A DNA stretch of 48,876 nt from Pseudomonadota bacterium (GCA_023423695.1 JAFAFA010000085.1:1-48876); one strand, 5' to 3'. Shown: positions 17,616-25,819, counted from the stretch's first letter. The notes: a model not told the origin generated them from the sequence alone. Translations and numbers: made by a program.

Positions 17616-17666
17616 GCACCTCTGGCGTCCGCGACAGGATCGCGCCTCTGGCGCGGGCGACAGGAG
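17616..17666. repeat. Two 25-bp tandem repeats in the ilvD leader
   Basis: 17616-17640 (CGCACCTCTGGCG, then TCCGCGACAGGA) and 17642-17666 (CGCGCCTCTGGCG, then CGGGCGACAGGA) are near-identical direct repeats with a 26-bp period. They lie 76-126 bp before the ilvD start. Each contains CCTCTGGCG and GCGACAGGA. They may be regulator sites or a fortuitous duplication. Confidence 0.4.
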
Positions 17667-17741
17667 ATTGCTAAGGTGCCCACCCGTTTCGTTCCATTCC
17701 TTTCGCCAACTCGCCGAAATCGACCAGCTGAGGACCGATCC

Positions 17742-19607
17742 ATGCCGCACTACCGTTCCCGCACCTCCACCCACGGTCGCAACATGGCGGGCGCGCGCGG
17801 CCTGTGGCGGGCGACGGGAATGAAAGACGGCGATTTCGGCAAGCCGATCATCGCCATCGCCAACTCCTTCACCCAGTTCGTCCCTGGCCACGTCCACCTG
17901 AAGGATCTGGGGCAGCTGGTGGCGCGCGAGATCGAGAAGGCCGGCGGCGTGGCGAAGGAGTTCAACACCATCGCGGTGGACGACGGCATCGCCATGGGCC
18001 ATGGCGGCATGCTGTACAGCCTGCCATCGCGCGAGCTGATCGCCGACGCGGTCGAATACATGGCGAACGCCCACTGCGCCGACGCGCTGGTCTGCATCTC
18101 CAACTGCGACAAGATCACCCCCGGCATGCTGATGGCCGCGATGCGGCTGAACATCCCGGCGGTCTTCGTCTCCGGCGGCCCGATGGAGGCCGGCAAGGTC
18201 AAGTGGCGCGGCAAGGTCAAGTCGGTCGACCTGATCGACGCCATGGTCGCCGCCGCCGATCCGACCGTCTCCGACGAGGAGGCGGCGGAGATGGAGCGCG
18301 GGGCCTGCCCGACCTGCGGGTCCTGCTCCGGCATGTTCACCGCCAACTCGATGAATTGCCTGACCGAGGCGCTGGGCCTGTCGCTGCCCGGCAACGGCAC
18401 CATCCTGGCCACCCATGCCGACCGCAAGGAGTTGTTCCTCGCCGCCGGCCGGATGGCGGTCGATCTCTGCCGCCGCTGGTATCAGGAGGAGGACGCCACC
18501 GCCCTGCCGCGCAGCATCGCCACCAAGGAAGCGTTCGAGAATGCGATGACGCTGGACATCGCCATGGGCGGCTCGACCAACACCGTCCTGCACATCCTGG
18601 CGGCGGCGCAGGAGGGCGGCATCGATTTCACCATGGAAGACATCGACCGGCTGTCGCGCCGCGTCCCCAACGTCTGCAAGGTCGCCCCGGCGGTGTCCGA
18701 CGTCCACATCGAGGACGTGCATCGCGCCGGCGGCATCTTCGGCATCCTGGGCGAACTCGACCGTGCCGGCCTGCTGAACCGCGAGGCGCCGACCGTCCAT
18801 GCCCCGACGCTGGGCGAGGCTCTGGACCGCTGGGACGTGATGCGTACCCAGGATTCCGCCGTCCACACCCTCTACCGCGCCGCCCCCGGCGGCATCCCGA
18901 CGGTCGTGCCCTTCAGCCAGGAGCGCCGCTGGCCCGAACTCGACCTCGACCGCGAGAAGGGCGTGATCCGCAAGGCCGAGAACGCCTTCAGTCAGGATGG
19001 CGGCCTGGCCGTGCTGTACGGCAACATCGCGGAGAACGGGTGCATCGTGAAGACGGCGGGCGTCGACGCCTCCAACCTCGTCTTCGCCGGCCCGGCCCGC
19101 GTGTTCGAAAGCCAGGACGATGCCGTCGCCGGCATCCTGGGCGACGTGGTCAAGGCGGGCGAGGTGGTGGTCATCCGCTACGAGGGTCCGCGCGGCGGCC
19201 CCGGCATGCAGGAAATGCTGTACCCGACCAGCTACCTGAAGTCGAAGGGGCTGGGCAAGGCCTGCGCCCTGGTCACCGACGGCCGCTTCTCCGGCGGCAC
19301 CTCTGGCCTGTCGATCGGCCACGTCTCGCCGGAAGCGGCGCAAGGCGGCGCCATCGGCCTGGTGCAGGACGGCGACCGCATCGAGATCGACATCCCCAAC
19401 CGCATCATCCGTCTTGCCGTCGGCGATGAAGAGATGCAGCGCCGCCGCGATGCGATGAACGCCAAGGGCGTCGATGCCTGGAAGCCGGCCGACCGCGAGC
19501 GCGTGGTCTCCCCGGCGCTCCGCGCCTATGCCGCCCTGACAACCAGCGCCGACCGCGGCGCGGTGCGCGACGTGTCCCAGGTGGAGAACATCGCCATCCG
19601 CCGCTGA
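17742..19607 (+). CDS. ilvD: Dihydroxy-acid dehydratase
   Basis: Converts 2,3-dihydroxy-isovalerate and -methylvalerate to the 2-keto acids of valine and isoleucine synthesis, in the cytosol, using an Fe-S cluster. The 621 residues have the expected cluster cysteines at Cys122 (SNCDKITPG) and Cys195 (TCGSCSGMF) and the Mg-binding Asp81 (VDDGIAMGH). The C-terminal TDGRFSGGTSG holds the catalytic serine. ATG 17742 follows GAGGA; the longer open frame from 17676 adds residues absent from the family. It is a single gene with its own strong terminator. Confidence 0.97.
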   Translation: MPHYRSRTSTHGRNMAGARGLWRATGMKDGDFGKPIIAIANSFTQFVPGHVHLKDLGQLVAREIEKAGGVAKEFNTIAVDDGIAMGHGGMLYSLPSRELIADAVEYMANAHCADALVCISNCDKITPGMLMAAMRLNIPAVFVSGGPMEAGKVKWRGKVKSVDLIDAMVAAADPTVSDEEAAEMERGACPTCGSCSGMFTANSMNCLTEALGLSLPGNGTILATHADRKELFLAAGRMAVDLCRRWYQEEDATALPRSIATKEAFENAMTLDIAMGGSTNTVLHILAAAQEGGIDFTMEDIDRLSRRVPNVCKVAPAVSDVHIEDVHRAGGIFGILGELDRAGLLNREAPTVHAPTLGEALDRWDVMRTQDSAVHTLYRAAPGGIPTVVPFSQERRWPELDLDREKGVIRKAENAFSQDGGLAVLYGNIAENGCIVKTAGVDASNLVFAGPARVFESQDDAVAGILGDVVKAGEVVVIRYEGPRGGPGMQEMLYPTSYLKSKGLGKACALVTDGRFSGGTSGLSIGHVSPEAAQGGAIGLVQDGDRIEIDIPNRIIRLAVGDEEMQRRRDAMNAKGVDAWKPADRERVVSPALRAYAALTTSADRGAVRDVSQVENIAIRR

Positions 19608-19685
19608 ACGGGAGACCGTCCGCCTGCGCTCGTGTCATATCTCTCCGAGTCAGGCACAGCGAACATTCACCACAAGTAACAATCA

Positions 19686-19717
19686 AAGCGCCGCGCAAGT
19701 CGCGGCGCTTTCTTTTT
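19686..19717 (+). terminator. Rho-independent terminator of ilvD
   Basis: A perfect 10-bp stem AAGCGCCGCG / CGCGGCGCTT with a 5-base loop is followed by TCTTTTT, 79 bp after the ilvD stop. This is a textbook intrinsic terminator. It separates ilvD from the cyclase cluster. Confidence 0.92.
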
Positions 19718-19851
19718 GAGCAGAATTACATACACGGATATGCTAGCTTCCGCCTGCGCGAATTTCTTGGAGTGATGCATCGCTCGGATGTTCGCAAAAT
19801 TCGAAATGCATGCTCTAATATGCCGACGCGATTTTCGCGAGGGGGGCGGGC

Positions 19852-22800
19852 ATGGCGGACGCCATGTGGAGCACAGCGACCGACGACGGCGGCCCCGGAC
19901 AGGATGCATCGCGCCTGTCCGCCGACAAGCCGCGCGAACGCAAGGTTGTGACGGCGATGTTCGTCGACATCGTCCGCTCCTCCGCCATGGTTGCCGGCCG
20001 CGATCCGGAAGACGCCGACGATCTGCTCCTGTCCATCCTGAACCGCGTGACGGAGGCGGTGCCGCGTTTCGAGGGCACGGTGACCCAGATGCTGGGCGAC
20101 GGCTTCCTGGCGACCTTCGGCGCCCCCGGCGCCAAGGAGGACCACGCCCTGCGCGCCTGTCTGGCCGCCCAAGACATCCTCGGCGCCACCCGCGACGAAC
20201 AGGGCCGCCCGATTTTCCACATCCGCATCGGCATCAGCTCCGGCGACGCCGTCGCACATGTGGTGACCAATGGCTTGTGGACGGATTACCGGGCGGTCGG
20301 CGAATGCGTGCATATGGCGGCCAAGCTGCAGCAGCGCGCCGCCTCCGACACCGCCCAGCTCACCCGCGATACGCTGGATCTGATCCCGGTCGGCGTCGCG
20401 GTGCGCCCGATGGGGAGCCTCCGTTTGTCGGAGGAGGTGGAGCCGATGCCGGCCTTCCTGCTCGACGGGGCGCGCGCTGTCCGCCGCACCGCCACTGACC
20501 TCCTGTCCGCCACCACCGCCCCCTGTGTCGGCCGGGAGCGGGAGGTCGCGGCCTTGTTCGCCATGGCCGATGCGGTGGAGGGCGGGACGCCGGTCCAGCT
20601 CCTGCTGCAGGGGGAGGCCGGGATCGGCAAGTCGCGCCTCGTGGGCGAATTCCTGCGCGACCCGCGCAGCCGGCGCTGGACCCTGCTGCAATGGCCACAG
20701 ATGCCGATCCGGCGGCTGGCAGATCCGGACGATCTGGAGGCGGTGGCGCTGAGCCTGGCGGAGCAGGTGGCCGGCTGCGCCAGCGAGCAGGGAATCGACT
20801 GGGTCTGCGAAGCGGCCGGGCGCCGTTCCGGCTCGCTGGCCGGCGACGCGGTGCGCGCCCTGTTCGGCCGGCCGAGCCTCGACCCGCTATGGACTGGCCT
20901 GGACGCTGCGCAGCACCTGTCGCTGGGGATCGAGGGGCTGGTGGGCGCGACGCTGGAATTGGCGGCTCCGCTCAGGCGCCCCGATGGCGCCGAGCCCGCC
21001 GGCGAGGCGATGGACGGCGTCATCGGTCGGCCGCTGCTGGTTCTTGTCGAGGATGCGCACTGGGCGAGGCCGGTGATGGTGCGGCTTCTCGAACGGCTGG
21101 CGGAGGCGCTGCCGGGCTCCGGCTCCCGCCTGCTGCTGCTCGCCACCCGGCGGCCGCCGCCGCTGGGGCCGGAGTCGCAGGAGCAGGGCTGGAACGGACG
21201 GCCGGGCGGGCGGCGCATGGAATTGGGCATGCTGTCGGCAGAACAGGTGCAGAGCTTCCTGGCCCATTGGCTGGGACCGGACTGGTCACTGGTGGAGTTG
21301 AAAGCCCAGGTCGCCGCCCGCTGCCAAGGTGTTCCCCTCTATCTGGAGGAGGTCCTGCGCACGCTGGAGGCCTCCAACGCCATCGAGGGCACGCCGGGGG
21401 CCTACCGGCTGATCGATCCGCTGGTGGTCCACAAGCTGCCGCGAACGCTGCACGCCCTGCTGGCCGAGCGCATGGACCTGATGACGCTGGAACGGCGCCG
21501 GCTGCTGATGAACGCTGCGGTGATCGGCACGACTTTCGACGTCGGCCTGCTCCAGGCCCTGACCGGCATGCCGATGACGAAGCTGTCGGACTGCCTCGCC
21601 TATCTGGAGCGCACCGGCTTCGTGCTGCGCACCCGTCTGTTGCCCAACCTGGAATATTCCTTCAAGCACGCGCTGATTCAGGAGGTCGCCTACGCCACCC
21701 TGACCAAGTCCGACCGCCGGGCGCTGCATGCCCGCGTTCTGGAGGCGTTGCGCCACCGCCGCGACCACGACCTGCCGAACCGCCTGGATCTGCTGGCCCA
21801 CCACGCCTTCATGGCGGAGAACTGGCCTGCCGCCCATCTGTTCGGCCGCCGCGCCGGCGAAAGGGCGGAAGGCCGTTCCAAGCTGGAGGACTCCAGCCGG
21901 CATTACTCCAACGCTCTGGCCGCCGTACGCCGGCTGCCGGACCATCCGCGGAACACCGCACGCCAGATCGATCTTCTGATCGCCCTTCCGCGATCTCTGC
22001 TGCCGCGGGGATCGATGGGAGTGGACGACCATCTGCAACGGGCCATCGCCATGGCGCGCGATTCGGGTGACCTCATCCGCTACGCCCGGGCTTGCTCGAT
22101 GCTGGCATCGTTCCTGTGGACGTTCGGCGATCTAGACCAAGGCCTTGCACTTTGCCGCGATGGCCTTTCCGCACTCGACGAGCGGGACGACCGCCGCACC
22201 CGCGTGCAGTTGCTGTTCAGGCTGGGCGGCCTGCAAACGGACAAGGGACTTTTCGTCGAGGCGCTGAAGACATTCGAGCACGGCTCCCGCATGCTCTCAA
22301 CGTCCCGCCCTTACGATCGCTATGGTCTCGCGACTGTCGCGCGGGTGCATATGGGCAGCCTTGCAGCCCGCGGGCTCGCCGAATTGGGACGGGTCGGCGA
22401 AGCAGTGGAAGCCGGGCGCCAGTCGGTCGAGATCGCCGAGGAGAGCAATCACCTTTTCTCACGGTTGTTCGCCCTGACGCATCTGGGCTGGACGCACATC
22501 ATCTGCGGGCAGTTGGAAGACAGCATTCCTGCACTTGAGGCCGCATTGTCGGTCGGTCACGCCATACATGCCCCACTGCTTCTGCCGTTGGTGATGGGGG
22601 GCATCGGATATGCATCGGTCCTGACGGGGAACCACAAGTCAGGCTTCGCAATGTTTGAAAGCAGCTTTGCGCTATTTCAGCAGCAAGGAGCGATGAGGGG
22701 CAAGCCGCATCCTTTGGGATGGTTGCCCCAAGTCCAGATTTGGTATGCCGATGCCTTGGAAGTGGCAGGCAAACGCCCCGAAGCCGTAACTATGGCACGC

Positions 22801-22902
22801 GCTGCTTTGGAGACCGCGTTACTCATCACACAAATCTCGAGCCAAGCACGTGCTATCCAACTTCTTGGACGAATTGGGAGCAAGCAGGAAACTCTGAACT
22901 AA
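19852..22902 (+). CDS. Class III nucleotide cyclase - AAA ATPase - TPR signalling protein
   Basis: A 1016-residue multidomain protein. Residues about 30-190 form a class III adenylate/guanylate cyclase domain with metal aspartates Asp39 (FVDIVRSS) and Asp83 (LGDGFLATFGAP). Next comes an AAA-type NTPase with Walker A GEAGIGKS at 254-261 and Walker B LLVLVEDAHWA near 400. The C-terminal third is helical and repeat-like (TPR), as in COG3899-type sensors. In the segment that normally reads VNxAAR, this protein has VHMAAK, so the usual transition-state Asn and Arg are His and Lys. The His is, from memory, common in AAA-linked cyclases; the Lys is odd. It starts after GAGGGGGGCGGG. Together with the Crp-like protein at 25843 it may supply cAMP (inference). 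Confidence 0.88.
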   Translation: MADAMWSTATDDGGPGQDASRLSADKPRERKVVTAMFVDIVRSSAMVAGRDPEDADDLLLSILNRVTEAVPRFEGTVTQMLGDGFLATFGAPGAKEDHALRACLAAQDILGATRDEQGRPIFHIRIGISSGDAVAHVVTNGLWTDYRAVGECVHMAAKLQQRAASDTAQLTRDTLDLIPVGVAVRPMGSLRLSEEVEPMPAFLLDGARAVRRTATDLLSATTAPCVGREREVAALFAMADAVEGGTPVQLLLQGEAGIGKSRLVGEFLRDPRSRRWTLLQWPQMPIRRLADPDDLEAVALSLAEQVAGCASEQGIDWVCEAAGRRSGSLAGDAVRALFGRPSLDPLWTGLDAAQHLSLGIEGLVGATLELAAPLRRPDGAEPAGEAMDGVIGRPLLVLVEDAHWARPVMVRLLERLAEALPGSGSRLLLLATRRPPPLGPESQEQGWNGRPGGRRMELGMLSAEQVQSFLAHWLGPDWSLVELKAQVAARCQGVPLYLEEVLRTLEASNAIEGTPGAYRLIDPLVVHKLPRTLHALLAERMDLMTLERRRLLMNAAVIGTTFDVGLLQALTGMPMTKLSDCLAYLERTGFVLRTRLLPNLEYSFKHALIQEVAYATLTKSDRRALHARVLEALRHRRDHDLPNRLDLLAHHAFMAENWPAAHLFGRRAGERAEGRSKLEDSSRHYSNALAAVRRLPDHPRNTARQIDLLIALPRSLLPRGSMGVDDHLQRAIAMARDSGDLIRYARACSMLASFLWTFGDLDQGLALCRDGLSALDERDDRRTRVQLLFRLGGLQTDKGLFVEALKTFEHGSRMLSTSRPYDRYGLATVARVHMGSLAARGLAELGRVGEAVEAGRQSVEIAEESNHLFSRLFALTHLGWTHIICGQLEDSIPALEAALSVGHAIHAPLLLPLVMGGIGYASVLTGNHKSGFAMFESSFALFQQQGAMRGKPHPLGWLPQVQIWYADALEVAGKRPEAVTMARAALETALLITQISSQARAIQLLGRIGSKQETLN

Positions 22903-22930
22903 GAGTTTCTGAAATGATGATGTTCTTAGA

Positions 22931-23233
22931 TTACGCCGACTCAGTTTTACGGAAATAGTCCAAAACGAATGTACGGATGGTCGTGCTGAGCGCTGCATTC
23001 TTTGGGCGGTTTTCCTCCAACTCCGCACATAACTGCTGCGTTGGTTTTCCTTCGAGCTCGGCGATAGCGTCAAGCCCTTCCCAAACTGCCTTTTCAAGGC
23101 GTAGCCGGGTCCTGACACCGTTCTTAGGAACGACACGAGCGGACAGCTGCGGCCATACCATCAGAGCCTCAAGGTCGATAGAACCGCGACCGGACGCGAT
23201 ATTGCCTCGCTTCTTGTTGGTAGCCTGCAGCAT
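22931..23233 (-). CDS. Ribbon-helix-helix protein (RHH_4 type)
   Basis: A 100-residue basic protein with a C-terminal ribbon-helix-helix domain: RTRLRLEKAVWEGLDAIAEL, then KPTQQLCAELEEN, then STTIRTFVLDYFRK. The pattern WEGL...LC...R.FV..YFR is shared with the protein at 26661, so the two are paralogues flanking the YcaO-TfuA genes. It is divergent from the small ORF at 23426, with 192 bp between them, and convergent with the cyclase gene (28 bp). GGAG precedes ATG 23233. It is probably a DNA-binding regulator of the intervening promoter region (inference). Base composition is lower in GC than the neighbours. Confidence 0.8.
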   Translation of the reverse strand: MLQATNKKRGNIASGRGSIDLEALMVWPQLSARVVPKNGVRTRLRLEKAVWEGLDAIAELEGKPTQQLCAELEENRPKNAALSTTIRTFVLDYFRKTESA

Positions 23234-23346
23234 AGTTTGATTCTCCAGTCATTTACCTGCTGCTCACGATGGCGTGGCGCTCGAAACACCTGATCCCATT
23301 CGCCGCTGCTTAGACCCACCAATTACCCTGGCACCCCAAAACGCGA

Positions 23347-23362
23347 AGTGAAAAACTTCACA
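23347..23362 (+). promoter_or_regulatory. CRP-like operator upstream of the small ORF
   Basis: AGTGA-AAAACT-TCACA matches the CRP consensus TGTGA-N6-TCACA at nine of ten bases. Its centre (23354.5) is about 32 bp upstream of a -10-like AAGAAT (23384-23389), the geometry of a class II activated promoter. That would put the start of transcription near 23396 and leave a 30-base leader. It lies in the divergent space between the RHH gene and the small ORF. Binding by the cluster's own Crp-like protein is an inference. Confidence 0.6.
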
Positions 23363-23425
23363 GACCGGACTCATTCGAATCCGAAGAATTTGCGGCATCA
23401 CCAACGTCAAACGGAGTCAATCCAG

Positions 23426-23623
23426 ATGTCGCTTTCCATCTCTCAGTCGTCGATGATCCGCGGTGCTGATGGACGTCTGTATGCCGTGTCCGCTCAGGGC
23501 GTTTCCGAGATTGCCGAGGTGCAGGCTTCGACCGTCCGCAACCTCGTCCGTTCCGGCGATCGCAGCACTTTCGACGCCGCGGACCATGAGGCTGGTCGGT
23601 TCAGCATCACCCCAGGCGCCTGA
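23426..23623 (+). CDS. Candidate precursor/substrate peptide for YcaO-TfuA
   Basis: A 65-residue small ORF immediately before ycaO. ATG 23426 has CGGAG nine bases upstream; the frame is open from 23348, but an earlier start would overlap the CRP-like site. The N-terminal part is MSLSISQSSMIRGADGRLYA, the middle is helical and amphipathic (VSEIAEVQASTVRNLVRSG), and the end is AGRFSITPGA. There is no Cys, so heterocyclisation could only use Ser/Thr; backbone thioamidation, the known YcaO-TfuA chemistry, needs no special side chain. I recognise no family and do not see trifolitoxin-like sequence. The peptide role rests on position, size, promoter and the following hairpin. Confidence 0.68.
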   Translation: MSLSISQSSMIRGADGRLYAVSAQGVSEIAEVQASTVRNLVRSGDRSTFDAADHEAGRFSITPGA

Positions 23624-23627
23624 TCGG

Positions 23628-23701
23628 GTTCCCGGTTCCGGTTCTTCGGACCGTGGCCACCAGCACCGCTTCAGGTGCTGACCGGCCACGGACCCGGGAA
23701 C
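23628..23701 (+). promoter_or_regulatory. Large hairpin between small ORF and ycaO
   Basis: Three nested stems follow the stop codon by four bases: GTTCCCGG (23628-23635) with CCGGGAAC (23694-23701), CCGTGGCC (23651-23658) with GGCCACGG (23684-23691), and CAGCACC (23661-23667) with GGTGCTG (23674-23680). No U tract follows directly. In RiPP operons such structures often stabilise the precursor message or partially terminate so that peptide exceeds enzyme; that role here is an inference. Confidence 0.75.
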
Positions 23702-23744
23702 GGGAGGCGCTCTCTCGATTTTCCTCCGCCCCGGACAAGCCGCG

Positions 23745-25016
23745 ATGCCCTTCGATCTGCTCGATGTCAAAGCCTCCGTTTCGGATGCGGTGAAGGCCCA
23801 CACGGTCGGCACCCACCGGGTCATGGCGCCCGAACAGACCCTGGCTCGGGTCGCCCCGTTCCTTCCGATCATGGGGATCACCCGGGTCGCCAACGTCACC
23901 GGACTGGATGCCGTCGGCATTCCGGTGGTGATGGTGACGCGGCCGAACTCGCGCTCCATCTCAGTGTCGCAGGGCAAGGGAGTGACGCTCGCCGCCGCCA
24001 AGGCGTCGGGGGTCATGGAATCGATCGAGAGCTATCACGCCGAACGCATCACCCTGCCGCTGAAGTTCGCCAGCTTCGAAGAGCTGCGCTGGACCCACCC
24101 GGTGGTGGACGTCGACCGCCTACCACGGTTGTCGACCGGCAGCTTCAATCCCAACAGCCCCATCCTGTGGATCGAGGGGCAGGACCTGCTGAACGGCGGC
24201 CCGAAATGGGTTCCGTTCGAGATGGTCCACCTGAATTTCACCGTGCCGATGGCCCCCGGCCACGGCGCCTTCCTGGCCGGCTCCAACGGGCTGGCGTCGG
24301 GCAATCACAAGATCGAGGCGATCAGCCACGCCGTCACCGAACTGGTGGAGCGCGACGCGACCACCCTGTGGCGCCTGCAGGACCCGATCGCCCAGGCGGC
24401 GACCCGCATCGACCTGGACAGCATCGACGATCCGGTCTGCCGCTCGCTGATCGACCGCTTCGAGGCCGCCGGCGTCGCCGTCGGCGTCTGGGAGACCACC
24501 AGCGACGTCGGCCTGCCCGCCTTCCTCTGCCGCATCGTCGAGCGCGAGGAACTGCCCCAGCACTCCATCCGCCCGGCCACCGGCATGGGCTGTCATGTGG
24601 CGCGCGAGATCGCCCTGTCCCGCGCCCTGACCGAGGCGGCGCAGAGCCGCCTGACCTTCATCGCCGGCGCACGCGACGACATGCCGCGCGCCGAATATGA
24701 ACGCCACCTCGACCCGGCCCATCATTCCCGCTGGAAGGCGATGATCGTCGATGGCGTCGGCCGGCGCTCCTTCCATCACTGCCCGAACAGCACGGCGCCC
24801 ACCATCGAGGCCGACCTCGCCCACCAGCTCGAGCGGCTGCGCGCCGTCGGGATCGAGGAGGCAGTGGCCGTCGACCTGACCAAGCCCGAATTCGGCATCC
24901 CCGTCGTGCGCGTCGTCGTGCCGGGGCTGGAGGGTGCCGACGAATCCCCCGATTATCTGCTGGGCGAACGCGGCCTGCGCATGCTCGGCGCCCAAGCCAT
25001 GGAGAAGGCGGCATGA
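23745..25016 (+). CDS. YcaO-domain protein (TfuA-associated)
   Basis: A 423-residue YcaO, an ATP-dependent enzyme that activates peptide-bond amides. It has the family's ATP/Mg motifs: SVSQGKGVTLAAAKASGVME with Ser75-Gly79, Glu92 and Glu95, and then LASGNHKIEAISHAVTELVE followed by RDATTLW (about 183-208, Glu199 and Glu202). There is no C-terminal PxPxP, as in YcaOs that do not form azolines. Its 4-bp ATGA overlap with tfuA marks it as the thioamide-forming type: in methanogens YcaO-TfuA thioamidates a glycine of McrA, and in some bacteria it thioamidates peptides. The start has no clear ribosome binding site. Confidence 0.92.
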   Translation: MPFDLLDVKASVSDAVKAHTVGTHRVMAPEQTLARVAPFLPIMGITRVANVTGLDAVGIPVVMVTRPNSRSISVSQGKGVTLAAAKASGVMESIESYHAERITLPLKFASFEELRWTHPVVDVDRLPRLSTGSFNPNSPILWIEGQDLLNGGPKWVPFEMVHLNFTVPMAPGHGAFLAGSNGLASGNHKIEAISHAVTELVERDATTLWRLQDPIAQAATRIDLDSIDDPVCRSLIDRFEAAGVAVGVWETTSDVGLPAFLCRIVEREELPQHSIRPATGMGCHVAREIALSRALTEAAQSRLTFIAGARDDMPRAEYERHLDPAHHSRWKAMIVDGVGRRSFHHCPNSTAPTIEADLAHQLERLRAVGIEEAVAVDLTKPEFGIPVVRVVVPGLEGADESPDYLLGERGLRMLGAQAMEKAA

Positions 25017-25765
25017 GCGGCGTCTATGTCTTCCTCGGCCCCACCCTGCCGCGCGAGGATGCGGCGCGGGAGCTGGACGCCACCTACCTGCCGCCGGTCG
25101 CCCAGGGCGACGTACTGCGTCTGTGCGCGGAGAAGCCGGCGGCCATCGGCATCATCGATGGCTTCTTCGAAAGCGTGCCGTCGGTCTGGCACAAGGAAAT
25201 CCTCTACGCCATCCATGCCGGCATTCCGGTGTTCGGCGCCTCCAGCATGGGGGCGCTGCGCGCGGCGGAGCTGTATCCCTTCGGCATGGTCGGCGTCGGC
25301 GCCATCTTCGAGGCGTTCCGCGACGGCCGGCTGGAGGACGACGACGAGGTCGCGGTGATCCACGGCCCGGCCGAACTCGGCTACACCGCCCTGTCGGAGG
25401 CGATGGTCAACATCCGCCGCACCCTGTCCGATGCGGTGGCCGACCGGGTGCTGACCGCCGGCACGGCCTTGCGCATGGAATCCATCGCCAAGGAGCTGCC
25501 CTACCGCGAGCGCGGCTATGGCCGGATGCTGCGGCTGGGCGGCGACATCGGCCTGCCGGCGGACGAGCTGGCGGCTTTCCGCGGCTGGCTGCCGCAGGGC
25601 CGCTTCGACCAGAAGCGCGACGATGCCAAGGCGATGCTGCGCAGCATGGCACGAAGCCTGGGTCGTCCCGCCGGCGACGATGCGGTGCCGGAAGCCCGTT
25701 TCCATTTCGAACGAACCGTCCTGTGGGAACGCGCCTTGCGCGATGCGGCACCCCTCGCGATGTAG
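25013..25765 (+). CDS. TfuA-like protein
   Basis: A 250-residue TfuA-domain protein. The N-terminus VYVFLGPTLPREDAARELDA, the central IGIIDGFFESVPSVWHKEIL, and the signature GIPVFGASSMGALRAAEL with YPFGMVGVG are diagnostic of the family first seen in trifolitoxin clusters. TfuA is thought to deliver or release sulfide to YcaO for thioamide formation. It is translationally coupled to ycaO by ATGA. A 77-bp gap with a hairpin separates it from the Crp-like gene. Confidence 0.92.
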   Translation: MSGVYVFLGPTLPREDAARELDATYLPPVAQGDVLRLCAEKPAAIGIIDGFFESVPSVWHKEILYAIHAGIPVFGASSMGALRAAELYPFGMVGVGAIFEAFRDGRLEDDDEVAVIHGPAELGYTALSEAMVNIRRTLSDAVADRVLTAGTALRMESIAKELPYRERGYGRMLRLGGDIGLPADELAAFRGWLPQGRFDQKRDDAKAMLRSMARSLGRPAGDDAVPEARFHFERTVLWERALRDAAPLAM

Positions 25766-25788
25766 GTGAGTTTTCGGTAGACTGATCG

Positions 25789-25819
25789 CGCCGGGGTGGC
25801 GGTCGTCGCCGCCCCGGCG
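25789..25819 (+). promoter_or_regulatory. Hairpin between tfuA and the Crp-like gene
   Basis: CGCCGGGGTGGCG (25789-25801) pairs with CGCCGCCCCGGCG (25807-25819) with one wobble and a 5-base loop. It has no U tract. It sits between tfuA and the downstream regulator and covers a possible GTG start at 25819, which argues for the ATG at 25843 as the real start of that gene. Confidence 0.65.

Noticed and set aside
23426..23623. Identification of the small ORF as a trifolitoxin-type or azole-forming precursor
   Set aside because: There is no Cys, no match to the trifolitoxin core, and the YcaO lacks the C-terminal PxPxP of azoline-forming enzymes. The accompanying TfuA favours thioamide chemistry.
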